Notes: generated from the letters alone by a model not told the origin. 40,480 bases of DNA from Verrucomicrobiota bacterium (GCA_016935555.1 JAFGQR010000035.1:1-40480), one strand, 5' to 3'. Counted from the first letter of the stretch, positions 6,793 through 16,436 are shown. Program-made: numbers and translations.

Positions 6793-9573
6793 ATGCGCCA
6801 CATGCAACCGGCATTTTGGACGGCGGGATGGTGGATGGTCTTGGGCACGCTGGCCCAAGGCGCGCCCGGGCCGGCGCCCGGGCCGGAGGCGGCCCCGCTC
6901 GAGGTTCGGTTTGCCCGGCCGCCGGCCGAGACGCGGCTGGTCAAGATCATCCACAACTGGCCCGACTCGCCGGAGGCGCAGGACGCCTTGATTGGGCGGC
7001 TTGGCGTGCAGGGCTTTGGCGGGGTGGTGTGCAACGTGCATTTCAACGGTTATCTCGAAAGCCAGCCCAAGTGGGACGCGTTCACCCGGGCCGTCAAGGC
7101 GGCCCGCCAGGCGGGCATGGTGCTGTGGCTCTACGACGAGAAAGGCTACCCCTCCGCCACGGCCGGGGGCCTCGTCCTGCGCGATCACCCCGAATGGGAA
7201 GCGACCGGATTGTTCGTCGCCGACGCCGAAACCGGCGGACGCGCCGTCGTGTTGAACCTGCCGCCCGGGAAACCGGTTCTCGCCGCGGCGTTTCCGGTGG
7301 CCGACGGCCGGATCCAGCCGGCCCGCCGGGTGGACCTGGCCGGCCACATCGCCGACCGCATCCTGACCTGGCAGCCTCCCGCCGGGCGGTGGCGCGTCCT
7401 GGCGATGACCGAGAGCCGCCTGTTCGACGGGACGCACGCCGAATTGAACCTGTTTGCGAAGATGCCCTATCCGAACCTGCTGCTGGCGGAGCCGACGGCG
7501 AAGTTTCTGGAGTTGACGCACGACCGCTATGCGCGAGCGCTGGGGGGCGACCTGGGGAAGTGGTTTGTGTCGACGTTCACCGACGAGCCGTCGCTGATGA
7601 GCGTGTTTCTCCGGCGGATGCCGTATCGGGTGCTGCCATGGTCGGCTTCGCTGGCGGCCGAGTTCGAACGGCGCCGCGGCTACGCGCTCGCGCCGGGGCT
7701 GCCCATGCTGGCGGCCGACGCCGCGGGCGGGACTGGCAAGATGCGCTACGATTACTGGCGGACGATTGGCGAGCTGGTGTCGGAGAATTATTTCGGCCAG
7801 ATCCAGCGGTGGTGCGCCCGGCACGGGGTGCGTTCGGGGGGACACCTGTTGGCCGAGGAAAACCTGGTGGCGCATGTGCCGCTTTACGGGGATTTCTTCG
7901 GGTGTTTGCGGCGCATGGACGTGCCGAGCATCGATTGCCTGACGAGCCTGCCCGGGGACGTGCCATGGCACATCGCGCGGCTGGCCGCCAGTGCCGCCGA
8001 ACTCGAAGGCCACGCCCTCGTCATGTGCGAAACGTCCGACCACGCCCAGCGGTGGCGTCGGCAAGGCGACACGCGGCCGGTGCTGGCGGTGACCGAAGAC
8101 CAGATCCGCGGGACATGCAACCGGCTGATGGTGGGAGGCGTCAACCGGATCACCAGCTATTACAGCTTCGCGGGGCTCTCGGACGCCGCCCTGCGCCGGT
8201 TGAACGAGCACGCCGCCCGCTGCGCCCTGCTCCTCACCGGCGGCCACCACGCCGCCGATGTCGCCGTCGTCTACCCCGTGGAAAGCCTCTGGCCCCGCTT
8301 CCGCCCGGCCCGGCTCTGGGCCCAGGAAGCGCCCGAGGCCCTGGGCATCGAACATGCCTGGCGCGCGGTGTCGGACGCCCTCTTCGCGGACCGGCGCGAC
8401 TTCACGGATGTTGACGGCCAGGCGCTTGCCGCCGCGCGGCCCGACGGCGGCAGCCTGGCGCACGGGCCGCACCGCTGGCGCGCCGTCGTGCTGGCCGGGG
8501 CGGACACCCTGCCGCTGCGCGCCTGGGAGCACCTCGCCACGCTTGTCCGGCAGGGCGGCATCCTGGTGGCGGTGGGCGCGCTGCCCGCCCACAGCGAACA
8601 TGAATTCCCCTCGCCCCGCGTGCAGGCCATCGCCCGGGACCTGTTCGCCCCCAGCCAGGGCCGGCCCTGGATCACCACTCATGCCGCCGGAGGCGCCGCG
8701 ATTTACCTGCCCGAAGGCGCCGTCGCCCTTCTGCCGGGCCTGCTGCGCAAAGCCCTCGAACCCGGCGTCCACGTGTCCCAACCCCGCGCCCCCATCCGCT
8801 CCACCCATCGGCGAATCGACGGTCACGACGTCTTCCTCCTGATCAACGATGTGCCCGAGCCATGGTCGGGCACGGTCAGCGTCCGCGCCGCCGGCCAGGG
8901 CCGGCAGTGGAATCCCGCCACCGGCGAGATCCGTGTCCTGCCCGGCGCGCGGAACATCCCGCTGGCGCTCGCCGGTTATGGCGCCACCCTCCTCCGGTTC
9001 CCCGAGGCGCGTCCCGCCCGGCGGGGCCGCCTTCCCAACGGGGCGTTGCCGGGCGTGGTGTGCCGGGACCTGCCTGCGGCGACGCCGGAGCTTGCCGGGG
9101 GGGAGTTCGTGCGGAAGGAGCTTCTGCGCCAAGGGGCCCCCGGGGCCGCCGCGCCGGCGGCGTGGCGCGCGCGCGCCGTTCTCACAAAGGCGGACGTGGA
9201 CACGCATTTGTTCCTGCGGTTTCCGCATCCCGGCGGGCTCGACCTGACGGAGGCGGAGATGCTGATGGTGGAAAGTCATGTTCCCGGCGGGCAGCGGACG
9301 CCCAACGAGCTTCTCGTGATTCTGCACGAGAAGGACGGCAGCGATTACCTGGCCCGCACCGGGCGGTCCCTCGGCGCACCGGGGACGAGCCAGAGCTTTG
9401 TCCCCCTGAGCCGGTTCGAGCTGGCCGGGTGGTCCCGGGACGAGAACGGGCGGCTGGATCTGGCGGCGGTGGCCGAAGTGCGGATCGGGTGGGGCGGTTA
9501 CCTCGGGGCGGCCGACGAAACGGTCGAGTTCAGCGTGACCCGGCTTCAGACGGTTCACGGCGCTCTCTTCTGA
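6793..9573 (+). CDS. GH106-like (alpha-L-rhamnosidase-type) secreted glycoside hydrolase (926 aa)
   Basis: A hydrophobic N-terminal stretch (FWTAGWWMVLGTLAQGAPG) looks like a signal peptide, so the enzyme should be periplasmic or secreted. The body resembles the large glycosyl hydrolases around family GH106: a barrel-like start with GVQGFGGVVCNVHFNGYLES, then WLYDEKGYPSATAGG at about 112-127, FTDEPS in the middle, and GGHLLAEEN and MCETSDHAQRW further on. The C-terminal third (from about residue 560) is beta-rich with a GATase-like segment and a galactose-binding-like region. The likely role is removal of deoxysugars from plant or algal polysaccharides, but the substrate cannot be read from sequence. 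A second in-frame ATG three codons downstream (6802) also fits. It is followed 36 bases later by the VKOR fusion gene. Confidence 0.8.
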   Translation: MRHMQPAFWTAGWWMVLGTLAQGAPGPAPGPEAAPLEVRFARPPAETRLVKIIHNWPDSPEAQDALIGRLGVQGFGGVVCNVHFNGYLESQPKWDAFTRAVKAARQAGMVLWLYDEKGYPSATAGGLVLRDHPEWEATGLFVADAETGGRAVVLNLPPGKPVLAAAFPVADGRIQPARRVDLAGHIADRILTWQPPAGRWRVLAMTESRLFDGTHAELNLFAKMPYPNLLLAEPTAKFLELTHDRYARALGGDLGKWFVSTFTDEPSLMSVFLRRMPYRVLPWSASLAAEFERRRGYALAPGLPMLAADAAGGTGKMRYDYWRTIGELVSENYFGQIQRWCARHGVRSGGHLLAEENLVAHVPLYGDFFGCLRRMDVPSIDCLTSLPGDVPWHIARLAASAAELEGHALVMCETSDHAQRWRRQGDTRPVLAVTEDQIRGTCNRLMVGGVNRITSYYSFAGLSDAALRRLNEHAARCALLLTGGHHAADVAVVYPVESLWPRFRPARLWAQEAPEALGIEHAWRAVSDALFADRRDFTDVDGQALAAARPDGGSLAHGPHRWRAVVLAGADTLPLRAWEHLATLVRQGGILVAVGALPAHSEHEFPSPRVQAIARDLFAPSQGRPWITTHAAGGAAIYLPEGAVALLPGLLRKALEPGVHVSQPRAPIRSTHRRIDGHDVFLLINDVPEPWSGTVSVRAAGQGRQWNPATGEIRVLPGARNIPLALAGYGATLLRFPEARPARRGRLPNGALPGVVCRDLPAATPELAGGEFVRKELLRQGAPGAAAPAAWRARAVLTKADVDTHLFLRFPHPGGLDLTEAEMLMVESHVPGGQRTPNELLVILHEKDGSDYLARTGRSLGAPGTSQSFVPLSRFELAGWSRDENGRLDLAAVAEVRIGWGGYLGAADETVEFSVTRLQTVHGALF

Positions 9574-9609
9574 AGAACCCTTCTTGGGAGCCGACGGCGC
9601 GACGCACCC

Positions 9610-11061
9610 ATGGCAGCCACACCAAACCTTGTCGAACGCGGGTTGAACCGGGCGCAGTTAACGGGGCTGCGATTGTTGCTGGCGGGGGCGTTTGGGGTTT
9701 CGGTTTACCTGGCGTGGGCGGCGCTCAGCAGCCAGAGCGTGGCGGGGTGCGGACCGGAGTCGGGATGCGACAAGGTGCTGCAGAGCCGGTGGTCGTCATG
9801 GCTGGGGATTCCGGTGAGCCTTCCCGGGTTGGGGGTGTATATGGCGGCGCTGGGGGCGACGGGCTTGCTGCGGGCCGGGGGCGGCGCGCGGCGGCGGCGG
9901 CTGGGGTGGTCGGTCCTGGTGTTCTGCGCGGTGGCGGTGCTTGGCGCGGTGCTTTGGCTTGTGGTGTTGCAGGTGGCGGTGATCCGCGCGATCTGCCCTT
10001 TCTGCATGCTCGCGCACGGGCTGGGGACCGCAGGCGCCGTTTTGATCTTGTGGGGCGCACCCTATGCCGAGCCGCGCGACAAACCGTGGAAGGTGGAGAA
10101 ACTGGTGTTCATCCGTCCCCGGACGGCGTGGCGCCTGGCAGGTGTCGCCGGGGTGGCGGTGGCGGTGTTGGCGGCCGGCCAGGTTGCGCACCGGCCCAGG
10201 ACGTTTGCCGTAAGCGCGCTGCGCGTTGCGATGCCGCCGGATTCCCCGAGCCTGCCCCCCGCCGCCGCCCCGGCCGGGCCGGGGCCGTCGTCGCCGCCCG
10301 TTTCACCCGCCGGCCAGGGTTCGAGTCCCGGGCGGGTGGACGCGGTGGTGGCGCCGGGGATTCGGGCGCCGTCGGACACCCCATCCGCGGTTCGGGCGAC
10401 GAACGGGGGTTTGGGCGGGCCGGATCGTTCCACGAACGCCGTGGGTGGGGCGCGTCGGGTGCTGGTGCTGTATGGCGGGGCGTTTGAACTGGACCTGGAG
10501 GACGTGCCGCTGTTGGGGTCGGCGGACGCGCCGGTGGTGGCGGTGGCGTTGCACGATTACACGTGTCATCATTGCCGCATCATGCATGCGCACCTGGCGC
10601 AGGCGCGGCGCGAATTCAGCAACCGCCTGTCGATTGTCAACCTGCTCATGCCCCTGGACCCGAAGTGCAACAAGCTCGTCCGGCGCGCCCACCCCGATCA
10701 CGTCAACGCCTGCGAGTATGCGCGGCTCGGCCTGGCGGTGTGGCGCGCCAAGGGCGCGGCGATGGAGGCGTTCGACGACTGGGTGTTCACGCGGGAGCGG
10801 CTGCCCCCGCCGTGGGAGGCGCGGCGGTTTGCGGAGCAGTTGGTAGGTTCGAACGCGCTGCAACGGGCGTTGCAGGACGCGTGGGTGGATCGGCAGCTCC
10901 AGGTGGGCATCCGCATTTACGCCACCAACTACCTCCACTACCGCCAAGGCAGCATGCCCCAGGTGATCCTCGGGTCCAATGTGGTCGTCGGCACCCTCGG
11001 CAGCGCCCGGGACCTCTACCCCCTCGTGGCCCGGCAGCCCGGGATGTCTCCAGCACCGTGA
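9610..11061 (+). CDS. vitamin K epoxide reductase-thioredoxin fusion, disulfide-forming system (483 aa)
   Basis: Residues 20-150 form a four-helix VKOR domain with the loop cysteines C47 and C53 ([11 protein letters not shown]) and the redox motif CPFC at 129-132, which passes electrons to quinone. A fifth hydrophobic segment lies at about 175-190, followed by a long Pro/Ala/Gly-rich linker (about 200-280) and a thioredoxin/DsbA-like domain from about 285, with CHHC at 319-322 and a cis-Pro region SMPQVILG near the end. Known VKOR-Trx fusions oxidise exported proteins, with the Trx domain as DsbA and VKOR as DsbB. The Trx domain carries two extra cysteines (DPKCNKL and VNACEYA). It lies 36 bases after the hydrolase gene and may be co-transcribed. 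Confidence 0.9.
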   Translation: MAATPNLVERGLNRAQLTGLRLLLAGAFGVSVYLAWAALSSQSVAGCGPESGCDKVLQSRWSSWLGIPVSLPGLGVYMAALGATGLLRAGGGARRRRLGWSVLVFCAVAVLGAVLWLVVLQVAVIRAICPFCMLAHGLGTAGAVLILWGAPYAEPRDKPWKVEKLVFIRPRTAWRLAGVAGVAVAVLAAGQVAHRPRTFAVSALRVAMPPDSPSLPPAAAPAGPGPSSPPVSPAGQGSSPGRVDAVVAPGIRAPSDTPSAVRATNGGLGGPDRSTNAVGGARRVLVLYGGAFELDLEDVPLLGSADAPVVAVALHDYTCHHCRIMHAHLAQARREFSNRLSIVNLLMPLDPKCNKLVRRAHPDHVNACEYARLGLAVWRAKGAAMEAFDDWVFTRERLPPPWEARRFAEQLVGSNALQRALQDAWVDRQLQVGIRIYATNYLHYRQGSMPQVILGSNVVVGTLGSARDLYPLVARQPGMSPAP

Positions 11062-11153
11062 GACGGCGGGCGCCGGCGCCGACGCGGACCGGACCCGGAA
11101 GGCGGGGGAGGGAATCCGGCCGCGCGTGTGCGCCTTTCTGGCAGGAACCTTGC

Positions 11154-11182
11154 TTGAGAGGGGGCGGAACATCGGTTATTGT
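11154..11182 (+). promoter_or_regulatory. promoter of the pseudopilin gene
   Basis: TTGAGA (11154-11159) and TATTGT (11177-11182) are 17 bases apart. The ATG at 11189 is six bases after the -10 box, so the transcript should be leaderless or nearly so. Confidence 0.5.
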
Positions 11183-11188
11183 GGGGTC

Positions 11189-11905
11189 ATGCGGTCAGCG
11201 AAGCTCGCCACCGATCGGCTTGCGTTCACCTTGATCGAGTTGCTGGTGGTGATTGCCATCATCGCGATCCTGGCGGGGCTGCTGCTGCCCGCGCTGGCCA
11301 AGGCCAAGAGCCGGGCCCAGCGCACGGCCTGCACAAGCAACCTCAAACAAATCGGCCTCGCCCTCAAAATGTGGGCTGACGACCACCGGGCGCGACTGCC
11401 GTGGCAGGTTTACACCCACGAGGGCGGCAGCCGCGGCGACCCCGAGACGTGGCGGCATTACCTGGTCCTGAGCAACGAGCTGCCCAACCCCAAGGTCCTC
11501 CGATGCCCGGCGGACCGCGAGCGAACCGACGCAACGGATTTCTCGGCGGCCCCCGACGGCGGCCTGGCCGCGCTCCGGAATCGCGCCGTCAGCTATTTCA
11601 TCGCCCCCGAGGCGGACGAGAGCCTGGCGTCGCATCACCTGGCCGGGGACAGGAACGCGGCGGGCAAGGAGAACAACACGTGCCAGGTGGGAGGCATCAC
11701 GGCGCGGGTCGTGACGTGGCTGTATCCCGGCACCAATGCCGGAGACGGCCACTGGGACGAGACGATTCACGAGCACACGGGCAACATGGTGTTCATGGAC
11801 GGCCACGCCGCGCAGCTCGTCCCCGCCGACCTTGTGGACGCCCTGCGCGAAACCGGCGATCCCAATCTCAGCAACTGCATCCTCAAGCCGCACACGGATC
11901 CCTGA
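11189..11905 (+). CDS. type II secretion-type pseudopilin with H-X9-DG motif (238 aa)
   Basis: The protein has a class III prepilin N-terminus: [20 protein letters not shown] at residues 11-30, with Phe13 as the expected mature first residue, Glu17 at the +5 position, and Ala instead of the usual Gly before the cleavage site. The hydrophobic helix is followed by an [14 protein letters not shown] coil and a globular part ending in [14 protein letters not shown], the H-X9-DG processing-associated motif typical of the many pseudopilins of Verrucomicrobia and Planctomycetes. No secretion ATPase or other pilus gene is nearby, so it is an orphan. A candidate promoter lies just before the ATG, supporting this start. 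Confidence 0.9.
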   Translation: MRSAKLATDRLAFTLIELLVVIAIIAILAGLLLPALAKAKSRAQRTACTSNLKQIGLALKMWADDHRARLPWQVYTHEGGSRGDPETWRHYLVLSNELPNPKVLRCPADRERTDATDFSAAPDGGLAALRNRAVSYFIAPEADESLASHHLAGDRNAAGKENNTCQVGGITARVVTWLYPGTNAGDGHWDETIHEHTGNMVFMDGHAAQLVPADLVDALRETGDPNLSNCILKPHTDP

Positions 11906-11924
11906 GCCGGCCGGCGCTCCGCGC

Positions 11925-11953
11925 TTGAACTGGGAGCGCGAACGGCGTAAAAG
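11925..11953 (+). promoter_or_regulatory. candidate promoter of hisF
   Basis: TTGAAC (11925-11930) and TAAAAG (11948-11953) are 17 bases apart in the gap after the pseudopilin gene. This would give hisF an untranslated leader of about 135 bases, unlike the short leaders elsewhere in the window. Confidence 0.4.
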
Positions 11954-11989
11954 CTCCCTCGATGAACCAACGTCCCACGTCCGCGGTCG

Positions 11990-12006
11990 CGCCCCGTCAC
12001 GGGGCG
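11990..12006 (+). other. short perfect stem-loop in the hisF leader
   Basis: CGCCCCG (11990-11996) and CGGGGCG (12000-12006) form a 7-bp stem with a 3-base loop. There is no U-run, so it is not a standard terminator; in such G+C-rich sequence it may be chance. Confidence 0.25.
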
Positions 12007-12095
12007 TGCGCGGCAGGCGCCTCCGCCCCGGGCCGGGCATGCGGCGGGCTGCGGCGGGCGGGGCGGCGGGGTGTTGCGCCGGGCAGGGGCGGCCC

Positions 12096-12890
12096 ATGCT
12101 GACGCGGCGTGTCATTCCATGCCTGGACGTCCACGACGGCCATGTCACGCGCGGCGTGCAATTCGGCCGGTTCGAGGACGGCGGCCTGCGCAACGTCGGC
12201 GATCCGGTGGAACTGGCGCTGCGCTACAACGACCAGGGGGCCGACGAAATGGTGTTCTTCGACATCACCGCGCACGCCCAGAGCCGAAACAGCATGATCG
12301 ACGTCATCCACCGCGCCGCCGACCAGTGCTTCATGCCCCTGACGGTCGGCGGCGGCATCCGGACCGCCGACGACATGCAGGCGATGCTCCGCGCGGGCGC
12401 CGACAAGGTCAGCATCAACTCGGCCGCGCTGGCCAACCCGGACCTCATCCGCGAAGGAGCCGAAAAATTTGGCAGCCAGTGCATCGTGGTCTCGATCGAT
12501 GCGCAGCAGGTCGGGCCGGGCCGATGGGGAGTGTTCTCGCACGGCGGGCGGCGGCCGACGGGTTGGGATGCGGTCGAGTGGGCGCAGCGCGCGGTGGCGC
12601 TGGGGGCGGGCGAGATTGTGTTGAACAGCATTGATGCCGACGGCACCAAGGCGGGCTACGACGTGGCAGTCACGCGCCGGGTTAGCGAGGCCGTCCAAGT
12701 GCCGGTGGTCGCCAGCGGAGGCGCCGGAACTCTCGAACACCTGGCGGCGGTGCTCCTCGAAGGCAAGGCGGACGCCGTTCTCGCTGCCAGCGTGTTCCAC
12801 TTCGGCCAGTACACCGTGGGCGATGTGAAACGCTACCTGGCTTCCCGGCACATCCCCGTGCGCCTCGAGCCGCCGTTGCCCCCAGGTTGA
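12096..12890 (+). CDS. hisF: imidazole glycerol phosphate synthase cyclase subunit HisF (264 aa)
   Basis: HisF is the (beta/alpha)8 cyclase that uses ammonia delivered by HisH to turn PRFAR into IGP and AICAR in histidine synthesis. The catalytic Asp11 is in [10 protein letters not shown], the second catalytic Asp in VVSIDAQQV at about 135, and the phosphate-binding motifs are TVGGGIRT (83-90) and VVASGGAGT, with [14 protein letters not shown] between them. Length is normal. No other his gene is nearby, so hisH must be elsewhere. A small frame of 46 codons (11962-12102) precedes and overlaps the start; it is not His-rich and does not look like an attenuator peptide. Confidence 0.96.
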   Translation: MLTRRVIPCLDVHDGHVTRGVQFGRFEDGGLRNVGDPVELALRYNDQGADEMVFFDITAHAQSRNSMIDVIHRAADQCFMPLTVGGGIRTADDMQAMLRAGADKVSINSAALANPDLIREGAEKFGSQCIVVSIDAQQVGPGRWGVFSHGGRRPTGWDAVEWAQRAVALGAGEIVLNSIDADGTKAGYDVAVTRRVSEAVQVPVVASGGAGTLEHLAAVLLEGKADAVLAASVFHFGQYTVGDVKRYLASRHIPVRLEPPLPPG

Positions 12891-13193
12891 TCAGTCCCGG
12901 CCCCCGTCCCGCCCGGCCGGCGGCTGAAGCCCCAGCAACACACACCCCAGCCCCGCCGCGCCAGCCAGCACGCCCAGCGTGACCGCGACTTTGCTGATGA
13001 GCGGCATCGCCACCTCGCGTTCCACCCCGGGCAGATCCCGGAAAACGGCGGCGGCACTTTCGGCGTCGCGGGCCTGGGCCTCGTTGCGTTCCCAAGCCAG
13101 GCCAAAACACAGCCCGCAGACCCCAAGGAGCGCGACGCCTGCCATTTTCAACCGGCGCCGGGACAACGTCTGAGGCAATCGCGTCATCGCCAT
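12891..13193 (-). CDS. small two-span membrane protein (100 aa), unknown function
   Basis: Two hydrophobic segments (about residues 18-34, KMAGVALLGVCGLCFGL, and 67-88, SKVAVTLGVLAGAAGLGCVLL) are separated by an acidic, Ala-rich region of about 30 residues likely to lie outside the membrane. The start is five bases after the stop of the oxidoreductase gene, so both are probably on one transcript. The stop abuts that of hisF with no space between the convergent genes. A second ATG two codons downstream (13187) is possible. I do not recognise the family. Confidence 0.7.
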   Translation of the reverse strand: MAMTRLPQTLSRRRLKMAGVALLGVCGLCFGLAWERNEAQARDAESAAAVFRDLPGVEREVAMPLISKVAVTLGVLAGAAGLGCVLLGLQPPAGRDGGRD

Positions 13194-13198
13194 GGGAT

Positions 13199-14602
13199 TC
13201 AAACCTCCGGCAGGCGCCACTCGCCGCGGAACGGCCGCGGCTGGAGCATGGCGTTGGCCGCGTCGTCGGCGAGGAAGCGCTCCGCAGCCGGGTCCCATGC
13301 GAGCTTGTGGCGCCGCTTCACCGCGATCAGCGCCAGCTGGCACAGGCTGTCGCCCCGCACCGCAGCCCCGATATCCGAGATGGCACGCCGGCGATGGCGA
13401 ACGGCGTCCACGAAATTGCGGGTATGATCGCGGCTCTCGGGCAGGCGGACGGGGAGGGCTTCGGGCCGGTTGCCGGGGTCTTGCTCGAGGGTGTCGGAGC
13501 TGGCTTTCAGCGCGCCGCGGCGGACATGGACCCAGGCGGAGGCGCCCACGAACTTGACGCCGTGGTCGAATCCGGGCGTGCCGTCGCTCACGAACACGAT
13601 CGGCGCCGCGTTCGCATATTCGAAGCGGACGTTCCAGGTGAGGATGGTGTCGAGGCTTCCACGGGTGGGGAACTGGCCATGGCCCTCGACGCTTCGGGGG
13701 CCGAGGTCGTCGGCGCCGTTGCCCCACTGGGCGATGTCGAGGTGGTGAATGCCCCAGCAGGAAATCATCCCCAGCGAGAAATTCGAGATGTGCTCGTGAA
13801 CGTCGCGAATGAGCTTCTGCTCGTGGAACGGCGTCCACGGCGCCGGCCCCACCCAGCGTTCCCAGTCCACGTGGCCCGGCACCGGCTGCGCCGGGTACAG
13901 GGGGCCGCTCCTGCCGGCGGGAGCGGACACGTGGATTTCCCGGAGCGCCCCGAGCCGTCCGCTCAGGGCCAGTTCGCACGCCCGGCGGAACTTGGGATCG
14001 GACCGCTGCTGGGTGCCGAACTGGAACACCACGCCCGTCCGCCGCACAGCCGCGCGCATCCGCCGCGCCTCCTCGAACGACATCGCCATCGGTTTTTCGA
14101 GGAACAGGTGTTTCCCGGCCAGGGCCGCCGCGATGGCCGGCAGGCTGTGCCAGTGCACCGGCAGCGCCGCCAGCACCGCATCCGTCGAAGGAGCCGCAAT
14201 AAGTTCGCGGAAATCCGCAAACACCTTCACGTCGTCGCGGCCGTAGGCGTCGGCGACCATCTTCCTCGCGACGGCAAGATGCTGCCGGTTGATGTCACAC
14301 AAGCCCGTCACGCGCACGTCCTTGTGCTGCAGAAAACCGCCCAGGTCATGGCGGCCTTGCGCCCCCACACCGATCACTCCGAGCCCCAGCATCCCCGACG
14401 GCCCCGGCGCCCCCTCCGCCCCCAGAACCCGCGCCGGCACCACCAGCGGCGCGGCGGCAGCCGCCAACAGCGATTCCAGAAAGCCGCGACGCGCCAGCCG
14501 GCGCTGGCCGGGCGGCGCTGCCATGGCCGGCTGCCGAGTCGGACTGCGGCGTTCCAGGGAACTTGTCGGCGGCCGGGTCGGGGAGAGTCGCGTGCGTTTC
14601 AT
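13199..14602 (-). CDS. Tat-exported Gfo/Idh/MocA family oxidoreductase (467 aa)
   Basis: An NAD(P)-binding Rossmann domain starts with LGLGVIGVGAQGR (about 73-84), followed by VTGLCDIN, a VLAALPVHWHS strand, and FLEKPMAMS carrying the EKP motif. The C-terminal Gfo/Idh dehydrogenase-type domain contains WGIHHLDIAQWG. The N-terminus has a twin-arginine motif ARRGFLESLL at about 37-46 followed by an Ala-rich stretch, so the folded, cofactor-loaded enzyme is probably exported by Tat. These enzymes often act on sugars or inositols; the substrate is unknown. ATG at 14602 is chosen because a TTCTGG-N17-TACGCT box pair lies just upstream (14645-14617); ATG at 14524 is the main alternative and would still keep the Tat signal. 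Confidence 0.88.
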   Translation of the reverse strand: MKRTRLSPTRPPTSSLERRSPTRQPAMAAPPGQRRLARRGFLESLLAAAAAPLVVPARVLGAEGAPGPSGMLGLGVIGVGAQGRHDLGGFLQHKDVRVTGLCDINRQHLAVARKMVADAYGRDDVKVFADFRELIAAPSTDAVLAALPVHWHSLPAIAAALAGKHLFLEKPMAMSFEEARRMRAAVRRTGVVFQFGTQQRSDPKFRRACELALSGRLGALREIHVSAPAGRSGPLYPAQPVPGHVDWERWVGPAPWTPFHEQKLIRDVHEHISNFSLGMISCWGIHHLDIAQWGNGADDLGPRSVEGHGQFPTRGSLDTILTWNVRFEYANAAPIVFVSDGTPGFDHGVKFVGASAWVHVRRGALKASSDTLEQDPGNRPEALPVRLPESRDHTRNFVDAVRHRRRAISDIGAAVRGDSLCQLALIAVKRRHKLAWDPAAERFLADDAANAMLQPRPFRGEWRLPEV

Positions 14603-14772
14603 AACGTCGGTGCCGGAGCGTATCACCAACCCCTGCCCTCCAGAAAGCCCAAAACGCCCTCATGCCGACGCCCCCCCCTCCTCACACAGGACCATGGCCC
14701 ACGCCGCACGGAACCCGCCTTGGCTTTGGCCACCGAGGTCGCGCGTGCATCGCCAGGGCGGCGTTCCGGCGG

Positions 14773-14801
14773 TTGCGCCGCGCCGCGCGGCGGCCTAGGA
14801 T
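14773..14801 (+). promoter_or_regulatory. promoter of rnhC
   Basis: TTGCGC (14773-14778) and TAGGAT (14796-14801) are 17 bases apart, 12 bases ahead of the GTG start. The predicted leader is only a few bases long. Confidence 0.5.
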
Positions 14802-14813
14802 GCGCCGCACGTT

Positions 14814-15761
14814 GTGAAACCGCTGACCTCCTACACGCGCGCGCTGACCGACGCCCAGGCGGCGGCGCTCGAGACCCATCTGCGCGAGCACCACTACCGG
14901 GCGCGGCAGGTGCCCTACGCGCGGTTTGCTGGCGAGAAGGATCGGGTCACGGTGGTGGTCTATCAAAGCGGCAAGCTGGTCGTCCAAGGCAAAGGCACCC
15001 GGGAATTCGTCGAGTTCGTGCTCGAGCCGGAGATCCTGAAGGAAGCGGGTCTTGGCTACGAGGCGGTGCTGAATCCGGACCTGCTGCTGCCGCGGCTGGG
15101 GGTGGACGAGAGTGGCAAGGGGGATTTTTTCGGTCCGCTGTGTGTGGCGGGGGTATATGTGAACGGCTCGATGGTGGAGCGGTGGCAGGAGGCCGGCGTG
15201 CGCGATTCCAAGCGCATTGGCAGCGACCGAACGGTGGCGGACCTGGCGGAACTCATCCGCCGAACGCCAGGCTGCGTGACGTCGGTCGTCCCGATCGGCA
15301 ACGACGCCTACAACCGGCTCCACGCGAAACTGGGAAGCGTGAACACCCTCCTGGCCTGGGCCCACGCGCGCGCCATCGAAAACCTGATGGGCCAGAAACA
15401 CCGGATGAACCCGCCGCCCGTCCGCGCCATCAGCGACCAGTTTGCGTCGAGCAGGCACGTGGTCGCGCGCGCGCTGATGCCGCTGGGACGCGAGATTGCC
15501 CTGGTGCAACGCCACAAGGCGGAGGACGACCTCGCCGTGGCGGCCGCGTCCATCCTGGCACGGCACGAGTTCGTGACCCGCCTGGCCCGGCTCGAAAAGG
15601 AGTTTGGCATGAAGCTGCCCAAGGGCGCCGCCGCCGCCGTCGACGCCGCCGCCCGCGAGTTCGTGGCCCGGCACGGCGCCGACCGCCTGGGCGCGGTCGC
15701 CAAACTGCATTTTCGGACGGCGGCCAAGGCGGGCGGCCAGGCGGGGCCGGCGGAGCGGTGA
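14814..15761 (+). CDS. rnhC: ribonuclease HIII (315 aa)
   Basis: RNase HIII cleaves RNA in RNA-DNA hybrids. The sequence has the N-terminal TBP-like substrate-binding domain (about residues 1-85, with VVYQSGKLVVQGKG) and a type 2 RNase H domain starting with LGVDESGKGDFFGPL, where Asp98 and Glu99 are catalytic. Further family blocks are VRDSKRI, AYNRLHAKLGSVNTLLAWAHARAIE, AISDQFAS and HKAEDDLAVAAASILAR. Length is usual. The GTG start is supported by the promoter immediately upstream and by the lack of another in-frame start between the boxes and the conserved N-terminus. Confidence 0.95.
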   Translation: MKPLTSYTRALTDAQAAALETHLREHHYRARQVPYARFAGEKDRVTVVVYQSGKLVVQGKGTREFVEFVLEPEILKEAGLGYEAVLNPDLLLPRLGVDESGKGDFFGPLCVAGVYVNGSMVERWQEAGVRDSKRIGSDRTVADLAELIRRTPGCVTSVVPIGNDAYNRLHAKLGSVNTLLAWAHARAIENLMGQKHRMNPPPVRAISDQFASSRHVVARALMPLGREIALVQRHKAEDDLAVAAASILARHEFVTRLARLEKEFGMKLPKGAAAAVDAAAREFVARHGADRLGAVAKLHFRTAAKAGGQAGPAER

Positions 15762-15834
15762 GCCGGCGGGGCGGCGGGGCGTTCCGGGCGGACCGTCGCA
15801 CCGGCTTGTCCCCCAACACCGCACTCCGCCGGGA

Positions 15835-15863
15835 TTGCATATTCGCCGCGGCAGGGTCAACCT
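15835..15863 (+). promoter_or_regulatory. weak candidate promoter of the flavin reductase gene
   Basis: TTGCAT (15835-15840) and CAACCT (15858-15863) are 17 bases apart and the ATG is nine bases downstream. The -10 box is poor; the call relies on the same geometry as neighbouring promoters. Confidence 0.25.
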
Positions 15864-15872
15864 GGGGCCGTC

Positions 15873-16436
15873 ATGAAAACATCGCTTGGCGCACAAACAC
15901 TCCTGTTTCCCGCCCCGGTCCTCATCGTCGGCACCTACGACGCCGCGGGCCACCCCAACGTGATGACGGCTGCGTGGGGAGGCATCTGCTGCTCCCAGCC
16001 GCCCTGCATCGCGGTCTCGCTGCGCAAAGCCACGCGCACCCACGGCAACCTCACCGCCCGGAAAGCGTTCACCGTCAGCCTGCCTTCGGAGGATTTCATG
16101 CGGCAGGCCGACTATTTCGGGCTGGTCTCGGGGCACGACACCGACAAGTTCGCCGCCGCGGGGCTGACGCCGGTGCGAAGCGACATGGTGGATGCGCCCT
16201 ACGTGGGGGAATTCCCGTTCGTGGTCGAATGCCGGCTGGCGCACACGTTCGAACTGGGGGGGCACACGCAATTTGTGGGCGAGGTGGTGGATGTGAAAGC
16301 GGAGGAGTCGGTGCTGGGCTCCAACGGGGTGGATCTGGGCAAGCTCAAGCCGATCGCATTTGTGCCCGGCTCCCAAGCGTATTACCGCTTGGGCCCGTGG
16401 ATCGGCCAGGCGTTCTCGGTGGGCCGGCAGGATTGA
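15873..16436 (+). CDS. flavin reductase family protein, FMN-binding split barrel (187 aa)
   Basis: The sequence matches the flavoredoxin-like flavin reductase domain: an N-terminal [38 protein letters not shown] block (residues about 14-50) typical of FMN-binding split barrels, then [17 protein letters not shown] and a C-terminal [12 protein letters not shown] strand followed by [15 protein letters not shown]. Such proteins bind FMN and transfer electrons or hydride; the partner cannot be named here. It is cytoplasmic with no signal peptide and of normal length. Its position between rnhC and the trpG-type gene gives no functional hint. Confidence 0.9.
   Translation: MKTSLGAQTLLFPAPVLIVGTYDAAGHPNVMTAAWGGICCSQPPCIAVSLRKATRTHGNLTARKAFTVSLPSEDFMRQADYFGLVSGHDTDKFAAAGLTPVRSDMVDAPYVGEFPFVVECRLAHTFELGGHTQFVGEVVDVKAEESVLGSNGVDLGKLKPIAFVPGSQAYYRLGPWIGQAFSVGRQD

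Noticed and set aside
6691-9558. 955-codon open frame antisense to the GH106-like gene
   Set aside because: It covers exactly the sense gene, has Pro/Arg/Gly/His-biased composition and no recognisable domain.
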